Below are positions 1 to 8,931 of a stretch of DNA of 64,000 nt, piece after piece. Location of the stretch: the NCBI GenBank assembly GCA_964650465.1, contig CAZYTA010000009.1, positions 1-64,000 of the forward strand. The letters run 5' to 3'. The stretch's first letter is position 1; each line of letters starts with the position of its first letter. The notes under the pieces were generated by a model, which was not told the DNA's origin, did no database searches, and saw only the letters and a program-made list of their open reading frames with translations. Made by a program: the position numbers and the translations under genes. Origin of the DNA: RGIG6353 sp964650465 (lineage in GTDB: Bacteria > Bacillota > Clostridia > Oscillospirales > SIG627).

Positions 1-402
1 GAGAAATTCCACATAGTTGAGGTCAAGAAGCCAATCAGCGTTATTTACCATCATTGCTTTTCCTTCGGAAAAGTCGATAAATCTGCTCATCTGCTTCTTG
101 AAGCAATCGCAGTTATGCTGAATAATTTCTGCTGTAAGCATCTGTCTAAGGTCGCTTCTTCCTGAGGGATCGCCTATCATACCTGTACCGCCTCCGATAA
201 GTGCAATAGGCTTGTTACCTGCCATCTGAAGTCGCTTCATAAGGCAAAGCGCCATAAAGTGACCTACATGTAAGCTGTCAGCTGTGGGGTCAAATCCAAT
301 GTAGAAAACCGCCTTGCCCGCATTTATAAGCTCAGCAATTTCTTTTTCATTTGTTGTTTGGGCAATAAGCCCTCTTGCTTGCAATTCTTCGTACAATGTC
401 AT
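1..402 (-). CDS. tyrS: Tyrosyl-tRNA synthetase, N-terminal 134 residues (partial)
   Basis: This is the start of a class I aminoacyl-tRNA synthetase that charges tRNA-Tyr with tyrosine in the cytoplasm; the rest lies beyond the left edge. The reverse-strand translation begins MTLYEELQARGLIAQT and continues with FYIGFDPTADSLHVGH, where the GFDPTADSLHVGH stretch carries the HIGH-type ATP-binding signature of TyrRS, then GGGTGMIGDPSGR. These are the hallmark TyrS segments. The start at 402 is preceded by AAAGAGG, a good ribosome binding site, in the 19-base gap after recN, so it is probably the last visible gene of the nusB-recN transcript. I see no T-box leader; the gap is too short for one. Confidence 0.95.
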   Translation of the reverse strand, partial: MTLYEELQARGLIAQTTNEKEIAELINAGKAVFYIGFDPTADSLHVGHFMALCLMKRLQMAGNKPIALIGGGTGMIGDPSGRSDLRQMLTAEIIQHNCDCFKKQMSRFIDFSEGKAMMVNNADWLLDLNYVEFL

Positions 403-421
403 TTTTTTATCCTCTTTATAT

Positions 422-2113
422 TTAATTATTTATTCCTTGTTCTATAAGCTCTTCGGCTGTTTTTATAACGCTGTCGGTTATTGTTACTCCGCCCAGAATT
501 CTTGCAATTTCGTTAATGCGCTCGTCCTTTTCAAGTGTTACTACCGAAGTAAATGTTCTTCCGTCAGTCTCATTTTTATAAATTTTCAAATGATGACGGG
601 CAATAGCTGAAACCTGTGCAGAGTGTGTAATACATATTACCTGTCTCGATTTTGAGAGTGTCTTTAAGCTTATGCCGATTTTTGACGATGTTTTTCCCGA
701 TACTCCTGTATCGATTTCATCAAATACCACAGTACCTACACCGTCACATCCAGAAAGAACCGTTTTTAAAGAAAGCATTATTCGCGAAAGCTCACCGCCA
801 GACGATACCGTAGACAAGCTCTTAAAAGGCTCTCCGGGGTTGGTTCTTATAAAAAACGAAATTTCATCAATACCATTAACACCGGGTTCGTCAATCGGAG
901 TAAACTCTACCTTAAACAAAACCTTTTCCATATCCAGGAACAATAACTCTCGGTTGATTGCCTCGGTGAGTTTTTTAGCGCCCTCTTCCCTTTCGCGGCG
1001 GAGCTTTTTGGCAACCGCAGATGCTTTTTCCAAAGAATCGGCAACAAGCTTTTCATACTCTGCCAAGGTAAAATCGTACTGTTCGAGCTCACTGATTTGA
1101 TTTGTTATGTCCTCAAGATAAGCAAGTATTTCATCAACCGTTTCTCCGTATTTGTTTTCGAGACGGGATATCAAATCAAGTCTTGATTCAATTCGATCCA
1201 GCTCAGCGGTCGGGTCATCAAAAATACCTGTATCAATTCGGGATACCTTCTTTATAACTTCATCAAGGTCATTAAGAATTATGCCGAGTTTGGAATACAT
1301 TTCGTCACCGTCAGCAACAATATCCTTTATTTTTTCTATGTTATCATATGCACCCGAAACTTTATCATAAGCACCGGGCTTAGTGCCGCCTGAAAGAAGA
1401 GAAAGGGTTCCTTTTACAGCATTAACTATAAGCTCACTGTTTTTTATGGTTTCCTTTTGTGACAAAAGGTCATCCTCTTCATTCGGCTTCAATTTTGCTG
1501 AGGCTATTTCCTTTTTTTGATATTTTAAAAATTCAAGCTTTGTATCTCTGTCTTCGGCACTTGCTACCAAATCCTTGTATTTCTTTTTAGCGGCATTATA
1601 TTCCGCAAGCGCTTCTTTGTAGGTAGAAAGTGTTTCAAAATGGTTTGTTAAAATTGAAGATGTATATGCATCGAGATAATCCACATGAACAGAATCGTTT
1701 AGAAGCGAATATGAATCATGCTGTTCGTTAACGGAAATCAAATGAGCTGCCGCCGTCTTGACCATCGATATGGGAACGGTTCTGTTATTGATTTTAAAGG
1801 TTGATTTTCCGTCGGAGTTATAACGGCGTGAAAACATGACTGTTCCATCCTCGTCAAGCGAAATTCCTTCGCTGTTCAGAGCTTTTTCGGATTCGGGAGA
1901 AACAGAGTCAAAGAGAGCATAAATATAACATTCGTTTTCACCGTGACGGATAATATCCTTTGGAGGTCTTTGACCAAGTACCATATTGAGCGAATCAATA
2001 ATCATCGATTTGCCTGAACCTGTTTCGCCCGTAAGAACAGTAAATCCGTCATTGAAATCAATATCAAGTTGCTTTATCAGAGCAACATTTTCAATATGTA
2101 AAAAGCTTAGCAT
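422..2113 (-). CDS. recN: DNA repair ATPase RecN
   Basis: RecN is an SMC-like ATPase recruited to DNA double-strand breaks, where it helps tether ends for recombination. The 563-residue protein has the usual RecN length. It has the Walker A motif GETGSGKS at residues 29-36, a long charged central region of coiled-coil type, and near the C-terminus the ABC signature VSSGGELSR followed by Walker B VVFDEIDTG. The ITHSAQV segment near residue 500 matches the family's switch histidine region. It follows argR by 22 bases, the classical argR-recN order of Firmicutes. Nothing is missing. Confidence 0.97.
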   Translation of the reverse strand: MLSFLHIENVALIKQLDIDFNDGFTVLTGETGSGKSMIIDSLNMVLGQRPPKDIIRHGENECYIYALFDSVSPESEKALNSEGISLDEDGTVMFSRRYNSDGKSTFKINNRTVPISMVKTAAAHLISVNEQHDSYSLLNDSVHVDYLDAYTSSILTNHFETLSTYKEALAEYNAAKKKYKDLVASAEDRDTKLEFLKYQKKEIASAKLKPNEEDDLLSQKETIKNSELIVNAVKGTLSLLSGGTKPGAYDKVSGAYDNIEKIKDIVADGDEMYSKLGIILNDLDEVIKKVSRIDTGIFDDPTAELDRIESRLDLISRLENKYGETVDEILAYLEDITNQISELEQYDFTLAEYEKLVADSLEKASAVAKKLRREREEGAKKLTEAINRELLFLDMEKVLFKVEFTPIDEPGVNGIDEISFFIRTNPGEPFKSLSTVSSGGELSRIMLSLKTVLSGCDGVGTVVFDEIDTGVSGKTSSKIGISLKTLSKSRQVICITHSAQVSAIARHHLKIYKNETDGRTFTSVVTLEKDERINEIARILGGVTITDSVIKTAEELIEQGINN

Positions 2114-2135
2114 GCCGATAAAGCCCCTTTCTTGA

Positions 2136-2591
2136 TTATATGTTCAAAAGCTCTTTAACCTTTTTACAAAGCAGAAGCGCATCCTCGGTAGTACGAAGCG
2201 CCACAAATATTGTATCGTCTCCTGCTATGGTACCGACTATTTCGTCCCAGTTCATATTATCAATGGCAGAAGCCGCCGCCTGTGCCATTCCCGGGAAGGT
2301 TTTTACAACCACAATTGAAGTAGACACATCAATTCTCACAACGGTCTCTTCAAGAATTGTTTTAAACTTTGCCGAAACTCTTATGTCGTCCTCTGTTGCC
2401 TTTACAGCATACTTATACCTGCCGTTGTCATCCGGAACTTTTACAAGCTTAAGCTCCTTGATATCACGTGAAACAGTAGCCTGTGTGGTATCAAAGCCTT
2501 TTTCCTTGAGCATCAGGGTAAGCTCTTCCTGCGTTTCGATATTGTTCTGTCTGATTAGCTCAACTATTTGAGCATGTCTTTGAGTTTTCAT
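2136..2591 (-). CDS. argR: Arginine repressor ArgR
   Basis: ArgR/AhrC is the hexameric arginine-sensing transcription factor that represses arginine biosynthesis and activates catabolism when bound to L-arginine. The 151 residues split into an N-terminal winged helix-turn-helix (about 1-70, with ATVSRDIKELKL as recognition region) and a C-terminal oligomerisation and arginine-binding domain ending in GTIAGDDTIFVALRT, the GTIAGDDT loop being the conserved ligand site. A GGAGA ribosome binding site lies in the tail of nadK, two bases away, so the genes are translationally adjacent. I see no arginine genes nearby; the position is the common nadK-argR-recN one. Confidence 0.96.
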   Translation of the reverse strand: MKTQRHAQIVELIRQNNIETQEELTLMLKEKGFDTTQATVSRDIKELKLVKVPDDNGRYKYAVKATEDDIRVSAKFKTILEETVVRIDVSTSIVVVKTFPGMAQAAASAIDNMNWDEIVGTIAGDDTIFVALRTTEDALLLCKKVKELLNI

Positions 2592-2592
2592 C

Positions 2593-3456
2593 TTATTTTT
2601 TCTCCGATATTTTTTGATATACCCGATTATAGAATTCGCCGTCTTTAAGCTTTATAAGATTTGTAGTTTTTTTTGAAGCAACAACACGCACTATATCAGA
2701 AAACGTAATCTGCTCATTTATACGGCCGTCTACCGTAAGATATGTATTTTCCTCACCAGACTGAATATCTTTTATTTCAAGCACAGATTTTGGAGAAAAT
2801 ACTATCGGGCGCGCATTGATAAATGAATGGGGACACACGGGAGTCAACAACATACAGTCAATGGTGGGGTCAATTATTGCGCCGCCTGCCGAAAGAGAAT
2901 ATGCAGTTGAGCCTGTGGGGGTTGAAACAATCAAGCCGTCAGAATTGAACCTCGACACATATGTAGAATTACAATATAATTCAAGCTCGGCTATTTTTGA
3001 TACACTGCCCTTGCTTACCACAATGTCATTAAGGGCTCTGTGAGAGAAAACCGTCTCGCCGCCGCGCATTACGCAAACATCCAGCATCATTCTTTTTTCA
3101 ATAGAATAGTTACCGTAAAGTATATTCGTCAGAAGCTGTATTTCATCAGGTTCAAGCTCTGCCATAAACCCCATTCTGCCAAGATTTACACCTATAACAG
3201 GAATTTCGTTTTCCGATACAGCCTCGGCAACACCTAAAATTGTTCCGTCGCCGCCAACAGTTACGGCAAGCTCAGCCGAGTCAAATAATTTGTCATGACT
3301 CATGTATTCTGCATTCAAGCCAAAGCTTTCAAGCTCTGAAGAAAGTATTACCTCCGCACCGGCAGAACAAAGGACATCAATTATATTTTTAGTAAGCGAA
3401 AGCGATGCATCTTTTTTTGTATTTGGAATTACCGCTATCTTCTTCATTGATATCAC
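2593..3456 (-). CDS. nadK: NAD kinase
   Basis: NAD kinase phosphorylates NAD+ to NADP+ with ATP or polyphosphate. The protein has the diagnostic GGDGT motif at residues 68-72 and the second nucleotide-binding segment SDGLIVSTPTGSTAYSLSAGG around residue 170, and its 287-residue length is typical. The ORF begins MISMKK; either that ATG, which overlaps the tlyA stop in an ATGA junction, or the methionine three codons later could be the start. The ATGA overlap suggests translational coupling to tlyA. All expected motifs are intact. Confidence 0.96.
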   Translation of the reverse strand: MISMKKIAVIPNTKKDASLSLTKNIIDVLCSAGAEVILSSELESFGLNAEYMSHDKLFDSAELAVTVGGDGTILGVAEAVSENEIPVIGVNLGRMGFMAELEPDEIQLLTNILYGNYSIEKRMMLDVCVMRGGETVFSHRALNDIVVSKGSVSKIAELELYCNSTYVSRFNSDGLIVSTPTGSTAYSLSAGGAIIDPTIDCMLLTPVCPHSFINARPIVFSPKSVLEIKDIQSGEENTYLTVDGRINEQITFSDIVRVVASKKTTNLIKLKDGEFYNRVYQKISEKK

Positions 3457-4202
3457 TCCTTGTATCTGAAATATGCTAAAAACTCTTTATTTCCGTCGCC
3501 TCCGAGAATGGGCGAAGGAATTACCGATATAAGCTCAAGCCCGTAAAGCTTTGCTTCATTTGTTATGTTATTAATGACCGAGCTATGCACTGCTGGGTCC
3601 TTGACAAGTCCGTTTTTCCCGATGTTACTCTTCCCTGCTTCAAACTGGGGCTTGATTAACGAAATAAAAACTGCTCCGTTTTTCAATACATTAGTAACAC
3701 TTTGATACAGCTTTGTTTGAGAAATGAAGGAAACATCCATTACTGCTATATCACACAACGGAATAAAGCCCTTCTCTATATAACGTGCATTTGTATTTTC
3801 CATAGAAGTAACACGAGAGTCAGCGGCTAACTTAGGATGAAGCTGTCCCGTGCCGTTTTCAATTGCATAGACATGCTTTGCACCCCGCTGCAGCAAAAGG
3901 TCAGTAAAACCTCCCGTAGATGCACCGAAATCCGCTGCCGTATAACCATTAACATCAATTTTGAAAGTATCCAAAGCCCCCTCGAGCTTCAAAGCACCTC
4001 TGCTTACATACCTTGTTAAATCATTGCTGATAACCTGAACATCACAGCCCTCTTCAACAACAAACGAAGGCTTGGCGATATTTTTACCGTTCACAAAGAC
4101 ATAACCACCGCATATAAGCTTTTTTGCCATTTCCCTTGAAGCCGCAAGGCTTGCGCTTACAAGATACAAATCGAGTCTTTTCGGTGAATTAATTAAAGCC
4201 AT
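3453..4202 (-). CDS. tlyA: TlyA family rRNA 2'-O-methyltransferase
   Basis: TlyA proteins join an S4 RNA-binding domain to an FtsJ-like Rossmann methyltransferase and methylate ribose of rRNA in characterised members; older annotations call them hemolysins. Here the S4 domain covers about residues 5-65 (RLDLYLVSASLAASREMAK, with VFVNGK) and the SAM-binding motif DFGASTGGFTD sits at 91-101. DVSFIS near 155 is the conserved post-motif III segment. The gene overlaps the end of dxs by 10 bases and the start of nadK by 4, so the three are one operon. Substrate specificity cannot be read from the sequence. Confidence 0.93.
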   Translation of the reverse strand: MALINSPKRLDLYLVSASLAASREMAKKLICGGYVFVNGKNIAKPSFVVEEGCDVQVISNDLTRYVSRGALKLEGALDTFKIDVNGYTAADFGASTGGFTDLLLQRGAKHVYAIENGTGQLHPKLAADSRVTSMENTNARYIEKGFIPLCDIAVMDVSFISQTKLYQSVTNVLKNGAVFISLIKPQFEAGKSNIGKNGLVKDPAVHSSVINNITNEAKLYGLELISVIPSPILGGDGNKEFLAYFRYKE

Positions 4203-5995
4203 TTTATGACCCTCGAATAAATTTTGGGTGCGGAAAGCGAACAGTAATCATAAAGCTCACTGACGGTTCCGTGTGGAACAAAAATATCATCTATGGCTAT
4301 TATTTCGGAAGCACTGTTTACTGTGATATTGGATATAAGATATTCTCCGAAACCACCCGTTTTCATTCCTTCTTCCACTACACACACAAGCTTTGGAGAA
4401 ACTGTATTAATAAGTCTTTCGAATTGCTTGAAGTCTATAGGTTTAAGCTTTGTAAATTTGAGCACAGAAGCGGTATACCCTTGGGATTTAAGCAAAAGCT
4501 TTGCTTTCAGTACTTCCTCTGTAATCCTGCCGTATGTTATAAACAAAACTTCCGTGTGTTCAACTGTATCAAGCGCAAAATCGCAATCTGCTTTAAAGAC
4601 ACGTGAAATAAGCTCGCTGTCAGAGCCTTTAGGATATCTTAACACGGAAAGATACTCATTTGCTGTACACTTGTTAAAAGAATATCTCAATTCTTCAAAC
4701 GTTGCAGGTGAATATACAGTGCTGTTAGGCACATTCAGCATCATAGATACATCAAAGAGACCGTGGTGTGTAGGACCGTCTTCTCCCACAAGCCCCGCTC
4801 TGTCAAGAGCAATAACGACCTTAAGCTTTTGCAAAGCTATGTCATGAATCACCTGGTCGTATGAACGCTGGAAAAATGTGCTGTAAACAGTATAAAAAGG
4901 CAGAAGTCCGCCTGCCGAAAGTGCGGCTGCAAAGGTAGCGGCGTGCTCCTCGGAAATTCCGACATCAAAAAGACGCTCAGGGAACACGTTTTTGTAAGCC
5001 GACAGTCCTGTTCCGTCGCACATAGCGGCAGTTATTGCCACTGCTTTATCATTTGTTTTCGAGTATTCTGTAAGAAGTCTTGTGTATTCGCCGGAAAATG
5101 TGGGAAGCTCGGATTTTACCGGGGACACAAAATGGAACTTTCCCGGATTTTCTTCGGCTTCTTTTAATCCCTTTCCTTTTTTGGTCACCAAATGTATCAA
5201 GGTGGGAGAATTTCTGCTTTTTGCCTCAAAGAGCAATCGCTCAACAGTAACAAGGTCATTGCCGTCTGCGGGACCCAAATAGTATATCCCCAAGTCCTCA
5301 AACATCGTAGGCTTGAGCAACAATCGCTTTAAAAAATGCTTTACAGACGAAGCGAATTTTAATACCGCAGGAGCATTTTTTATAACCTTTTTTGTTTTTC
5401 TTTTAAAGGAAAGATACTTTTTTGTTATTCTGATTTTGTTCAGATATGCGGACATGGTTCCGACATTTTTTGATATTGACATTTCATTGTCATTCAAAAT
5501 AATTATCAGCTTGTCGTCACGCCTTACATTATTGAGCGCTTCAAAGGTCATTCCCGTGCAAAAAGCACCGTCACCTATAACCGCAACGGAATATGAGTCT
5601 TCGCCTTTTATTCTTGCAGCGGAAGAAAAGCCAAGAGCCGCAGAAAGAGCGGTACTGCTATGCCCTGCACCAAAAGGGTCATGTTCGCTTTCGTCACGCT
5701 TTGTAAAGCCCGAATAACCATTGAATTTTCTGAGATTGCCGCCGTCGAGCACCCGTCCTGTCAAAAGCTTATGGACATAGCTCTGGTGACCTACATCATA
5801 TATTATTTTATCATTGGGAGAATCAAACGCACGAATCAGAGCAACCGAAATCTCGGTTACTCCGAGATTCGAAGCAAGATGACCGCCGGAAACTTTTACA
5901 TTATCAATAAGATATTCCCTCAAAGAATTGCAATACTCCGAAGCCGAAGCAATATCAAGAGCTTTTAATTCTTCAACTGTCAGAAATTCCACCAC
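4193..5995 (-). CDS. dxs: 1-deoxy-D-xylulose-5-phosphate synthase
   Basis: DXS condenses pyruvate and glyceraldehyde 3-phosphate, using thiamine diphosphate, in the first step of the MEP isoprenoid pathway; IspH, the last step, is also encoded in this window. Visible motifs: GHQSYVHKLLTGR near residue 70, GAGHSSTALS near 112, the ThDP/Mg site GDGAFCTGM near 142, and the pyrimidine-domain segment GLVGEDGPTHHGLFD. The frame is open to 6001, but AAAAAGGGG directly abuts that GTG, so a GTG at 5995 with about 6 bases of spacing is the more likely start. Oddity: the usual GPxDGHD loop reads GPADGND, with Asn at the position of an active-site histidine. No ispA lies between xseB and dxs. Confidence 0.93.
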   Translation of the reverse strand: MVEFLTVEELKALDIASASEYCNSLREYLIDNVKVSGGHLASNLGVTEISVALIRAFDSPNDKIIYDVGHQSYVHKLLTGRVLDGGNLRKFNGYSGFTKRDESEHDPFGAGHSSTALSAALGFSSAARIKGEDSYSVAVIGDGAFCTGMTFEALNNVRRDDKLIIILNDNEMSISKNVGTMSAYLNKIRITKKYLSFKRKTKKVIKNAPAVLKFASSVKHFLKRLLLKPTMFEDLGIYYLGPADGNDLVTVERLLFEAKSRNSPTLIHLVTKKGKGLKEAEENPGKFHFVSPVKSELPTFSGEYTRLLTEYSKTNDKAVAITAAMCDGTGLSAYKNVFPERLFDVGISEEHAATFAAALSAGGLLPFYTVYSTFFQRSYDQVIHDIALQKLKVVIALDRAGLVGEDGPTHHGLFDVSMMLNVPNSTVYSPATFEELRYSFNKCTANEYLSVLRYPKGSDSELISRVFKADCDFALDTVEHTEVLFITYGRITEEVLKAKLLLKSQGYTASVLKFTKLKPIDFKQFERLINTVSPKLVCVVEEGMKTGGFGEYLISNITVNSASEIIAIDDIFVPHGTVSELYDYCSLSAPKIYSRVIKWL

Positions 5996-6023
5996 GGTCA
6001 CCCCCTTTTTGCTGTATCGTTAT

Positions 6024-6052
6024 ATTTTAACACATTATTGAACAAAAATCAA
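6024..6052 (-). promoter_or_regulatory. Promoter for the dxs operon
   Basis: Reading on the minus strand, TTGATT (6052-6047) is separated by 17 bases from TAAAAT (6029-6024), about 25 bases before the dxs ribosome binding site. It implies that dxs-tlyA-nadK-argR-recN has its own promoter although it follows xseB closely. Confidence 0.65.
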
Positions 6053-6097
6053 GTTATAGCCCAACTCTTTTCTGCAATTGCATAAATATTGTGATAA

Positions 6098-6346
6098 TTA
6101 AGCATTAATATCGGGGTCAAAATCCTTTAATATCACATTTCCGCTTTCGTCTCTTGAAAGTATTTTTACTTTCTGTTCTGCTTCGTCCAGCATTTTACTG
6201 CACTTTTTTACGAGAAAAATTCCGATTTCGTACAATTCCAGCGATTCATCAAGCTGTGCAGTTTGGTTTTCGAGCTTCATTACCAGCTCTTCAAGAGTAT
6301 GCAGTGCCTCTTCAAACTTCATATTTTCATATTTAGAAAAATCCAT
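6098..6346 (-). CDS. xseB: Exodeoxyribonuclease VII small subunit
   Basis: XseB is the small subunit of exonuclease VII, which degrades single-stranded DNA to oligonucleotides together with XseA. The 82-residue helical protein has the family pattern FEEALHTLEELVMKLENQ followed by LDESLELYEIGI and LDEAEQKVKIL. It lies one base after the xseA stop, so expression is coupled with the large subunit, as expected for a complex with several small subunits per large one. Confidence 0.95.
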   Translation of the reverse strand: MDFSKYENMKFEEALHTLEELVMKLENQTAQLDESLELYEIGIFLVKKCSKMLDEAEQKVKILSRDESGNVILKDFDPDINA

Positions 6347-6347
6347 A

Positions 6348-7562
6348 TTATTCTCCGTTCTTTATTACACCGTCAACAGTTGCCCTGACCTTACCGTCTA
6401 CCGTTCTGAATTCGACTTTATCATTTTTCTTAACATCATCAACACTCTTTATCAACCTACCGTCATCAGTAAAAACTGCCGAGTATCCTCTGGCTATAAC
6501 CTTAAGAGGATTTAGCGCCTCAAGCTTTGAGACCGCAACGGTCATTTCAGATTTTTTTCTGTCAACAATTTTTTCAATTCTGTCATCGAGCTTTTCTGAT
6601 ATATTGTCAAGTGAAATCCGCTTATCATCAATAAGATACATAGGAGATGTCAAGCATTTTTTCTTACCTATCATATCAATTTTTGTTTTGAGCGATGTAA
6701 ACTTGTTATCAAGCAAGATGGAAAGCTTTGCACCATGGGAGGAAATATACTCCATTTCACTCTTCCAATCAGGCAGTGCAAGCTCCGCAGCAGCGGACGG
6801 TGTCGGAGCGCGAAGGTCGCTGACAAAATCACTGATTGAAAAATCAGTCTCATGTCCAACTGCTGAAATAATAGGAATTTGAGAATTAAAAACTGTTCTT
6901 GCAAGTTCTTCGTTGTTGAACGCCCAAAGCTCCTCTAAAGAACCGCCTCCCCTGCCGATAATTATTGTGTCAACAGGCAGCTTGGTATTAAAATAAACAA
7001 TTCCTTTGGAAATCTGCTGAGGCGCATTGTCACCCTGAACAAGACACGGAAATAAAATAAGCTCGGCAAGCGGAAAGCGTCTTTTGCTGACGTTTATCAT
7101 ATCTCTGACAGCCGCGCCTGTCGGGGAGGTTACTATACCTACCCTTGAAGGATATTTTGGAATGGGCTTTTTGTACTGCGGCGAAAACAGCCCCTCCGCC
7201 TCTAATTTTGCCTTAAGCTGTTCAAAGGCAATATATAAGGCACCTATTCCGTCGGGCTCCATTGAATCTACATACAACTGATAAGAGCCGTCTTTAACAT
7301 ACAGTGATACTCTTCCGTGTGCAATTACTCTCATACCGTTTTCGGGCAAAAACTTTAATCCCGAAGCACTGGAGCGGAACATAACAGACTTTACCACACC
7401 GCCTTCATCCTTCAGCGTGAAGTAAAAATGGCCTGTTTTGTAGTGATTTGTAAAATTTGAAATTTCTCCTTTGATATACACATCCTGCAAATGCGGGCTG
7501 GTATCAAAAAACGACTTTATATATTGGTTTAGCTCTGTTACCGATAGAATATTATTGCTCAT
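6348..7562 (-). CDS. xseA: Exodeoxyribonuclease VII large subunit
   Basis: XseA is the catalytic subunit of exonuclease VII. The 404-residue protein begins with an OB-fold DNA-binding domain (about 1-105, VYIKGEISNFTNHYKTGHFYF), followed by the nuclease domain with GIVTSPTGAAVRDMI near 142, GRGGGSLEELWAFN near 200 and SAVGHETDFSISDFVSDLRA near 232, then a coiled-coil stretch and a C-terminal small domain with ARGYSAV. Length is slightly under the usual 400-450. It overlaps the upstream TsaD-like gene by 11 bases. Confidence 0.96.
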   Translation of the reverse strand: MSNNILSVTELNQYIKSFFDTSPHLQDVYIKGEISNFTNHYKTGHFYFTLKDEGGVVKSVMFRSSASGLKFLPENGMRVIAHGRVSLYVKDGSYQLYVDSMEPDGIGALYIAFEQLKAKLEAEGLFSPQYKKPIPKYPSRVGIVTSPTGAAVRDMINVSKRRFPLAELILFPCLVQGDNAPQQISKGIVYFNTKLPVDTIIIGRGGGSLEELWAFNNEELARTVFNSQIPIISAVGHETDFSISDFVSDLRAPTPSAAAELALPDWKSEMEYISSHGAKLSILLDNKFTSLKTKIDMIGKKKCLTSPMYLIDDKRISLDNISEKLDDRIEKIVDRKKSEMTVAVSKLEALNPLKVIARGYSAVFTDDGRLIKSVDDVKKNDKVEFRTVDGKVRATVDGVIKNGE

Positions 7563-8499
7563 CTGTTTGCACCCTACAGTATTTTTCTTTTGTTAAAACG
7601 GCTATCCCTACCGCATTGTCGGATGACAAGGAAGCAGGTGCAAAATAAGCATCACACAATGCGGATGCATATTTTTTCAAAATTTCACTTCCGGAAACGC
7701 CGCCTGCAAAAAGTACAGGCAATGATTTATCCTCTCGCATATTAAGCATTTTTTCTACAGCAGAAGTAATAACGCAATAGACATAAGATGCAATGTTTTC
7801 ATAGCTTTCGCCTTCCGAATGCATCTTCAAAACTTTATTCTCAAATCCAGAGAGATTGATATGCTCATCGCCTGTTATTCTAATTTTATATTTCTTTTCG
7901 GATTTCGACGCAAGCTTTTCAAGTTCAACACCGCAAGGAAATTGCAATCCCAAAAGTACGCCTGTTCGGTCAACAAGCTGTCCTAAGGTAATATCTGCAG
8001 AATCGGCTGTTATTTTTTCCGAAAAGCCAAAATCCGTGCGGCAAACCTCAAGTAATTCACATGTGCCGCCCGACAAATGAAAAGAATAAAAATTTTCGGG
8101 CGGTTCTGTATTTGCTCCGTACAAAGCGGCTCGTATATGCCCCTCCTGATGCGAAAATTCATAACATTCAACATCAAGCAATGATGCTATACTTTCAGCA
8201 ACACTGATTCCCGACAAAAAACAAGGCATGTATGAGCCTTCAACGGATCGGGGTCTTGAAGAAACGCCAACAGCGCAAAAGGCAGTGCTGTCAGCTTTCC
8301 CCATTGCCTCTTTTAAACGTTTTATTGCAACAGGAAGATTTTTTACATGCATAAATACAGCATCGCTCTGTCTTACACCTTTTTCGTTGGCTTTAACACA
8401 GAGCGGGATTTTTATATTAAAGCATTCTCCGTTTTCGGTTATTGCCGAAACCGAAGTGGTATAATTGCTGGTATCAATGCCAAGCCAGGCTTTAGTCAT
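7552..8499 (-). CDS. TsaD/Gcp-like M22-family paralogue
   Basis: The 315-residue protein belongs to the ASKHA/Kae1-TsaD (peptidase M22, O-sialoglycoprotein endopeptidase-like) family. It starts with the phosphate-binding segment LGIDTSNYTTS, has SHQEGH at 116-121 (the metal-binding HxxxH of TsaD), and VLFAGGVSGS near residue 270. It is shorter and more divergent than true TsaD, which normally has NHxEGH and GPGL-type segments. Position between nusB and xseA, overlapping both (8 bases with nusB, 11 with xseA), suggests a conserved operon member. TsaB and TsaE are encoded at 13051-14213, but whether this is the cell's tRNA t6A enzyme or an extra paralogue cannot be decided here; I favour a paralogue. 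Confidence 0.8.
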   Translation of the reverse strand: MTKAWLGIDTSNYTTSVSAITENGECFNIKIPLCVKANEKGVRQSDAVFMHVKNLPVAIKRLKEAMGKADSTAFCAVGVSSRPRSVEGSYMPCFLSGISVAESIASLLDVECYEFSHQEGHIRAALYGANTEPPENFYSFHLSGGTCELLEVCRTDFGFSEKITADSADITLGQLVDRTGVLLGLQFPCGVELEKLASKSEKKYKIRITGDEHINLSGFENKVLKMHSEGESYENIASYVYCVITSAVEKMLNMREDKSLPVLFAGGVSGSEILKKYASALCDAYFAPASLSSDNAVGIAVLTKEKYCRVQTDEQ

Positions 8500-8911
8500 T
8501 ATCTTTGCCTACCTCTAAGGCAATCTTGGCAAGCACACCGTTTATAAAGGAAAATGCTTTTTCGTCATCATATTTTTTTGCAATCTCTACTGCTTCATTT
8601 ACAGCTATCTTTACGGGAATATCATCCACATATTTAAGCTCATACACAGCAAGTCTCAATATAGCCCTTGAAACTCTGGAAATTCTTTCGCTGTTCCAAT
8701 TATCCGAAGCAGACGAAATAAGGCTGTCAATATCCTCAATATGCTCAAACACACCGTTAAACGTAGAGTAAATGTAAGGCTCTGCCTCCAATGCATCCGC
8801 ATCAAAATACATTAATGCACTGTTATAAACCTCCTTGCAGGAGAGTTCTTTCATGAAATCCTTTTCAAATATGAGACAAAAAGCTGTCTCTCTTGCTTCT
8901 CTTCTTTTCAT
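8492..8911 (-). CDS. nusB: Transcription antitermination factor NusB
   Basis: NusB binds boxA RNA with NusE (S10) to keep RNA polymerase processive, chiefly on rRNA operons. The 139-residue all-helical protein starts MKRREARETAFCLIFEKDF and contains the conserved RISRVSRAILRLAVYEL and VAVNEAVEIAKKY-type segment (here VKIAVNEAVEIAKKYDDEKAFSFINGVL). It follows recR by 20 bases, so it is probably read through from the dnaX-recR transcript. Confidence 0.95.
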   Translation of the reverse strand: MKRREARETAFCLIFEKDFMKELSCKEVYNSALMYFDADALEAEPYIYSTFNGVFEHIEDIDSLISSASDNWNSERISRVSRAILRLAVYELKYVDDIPVKIAVNEAVEIAKKYDDEKAFSFINGVLAKIALEVGKDND

Positions 8912-8931
8912 ATTTTTTCTCTCTTAATATT

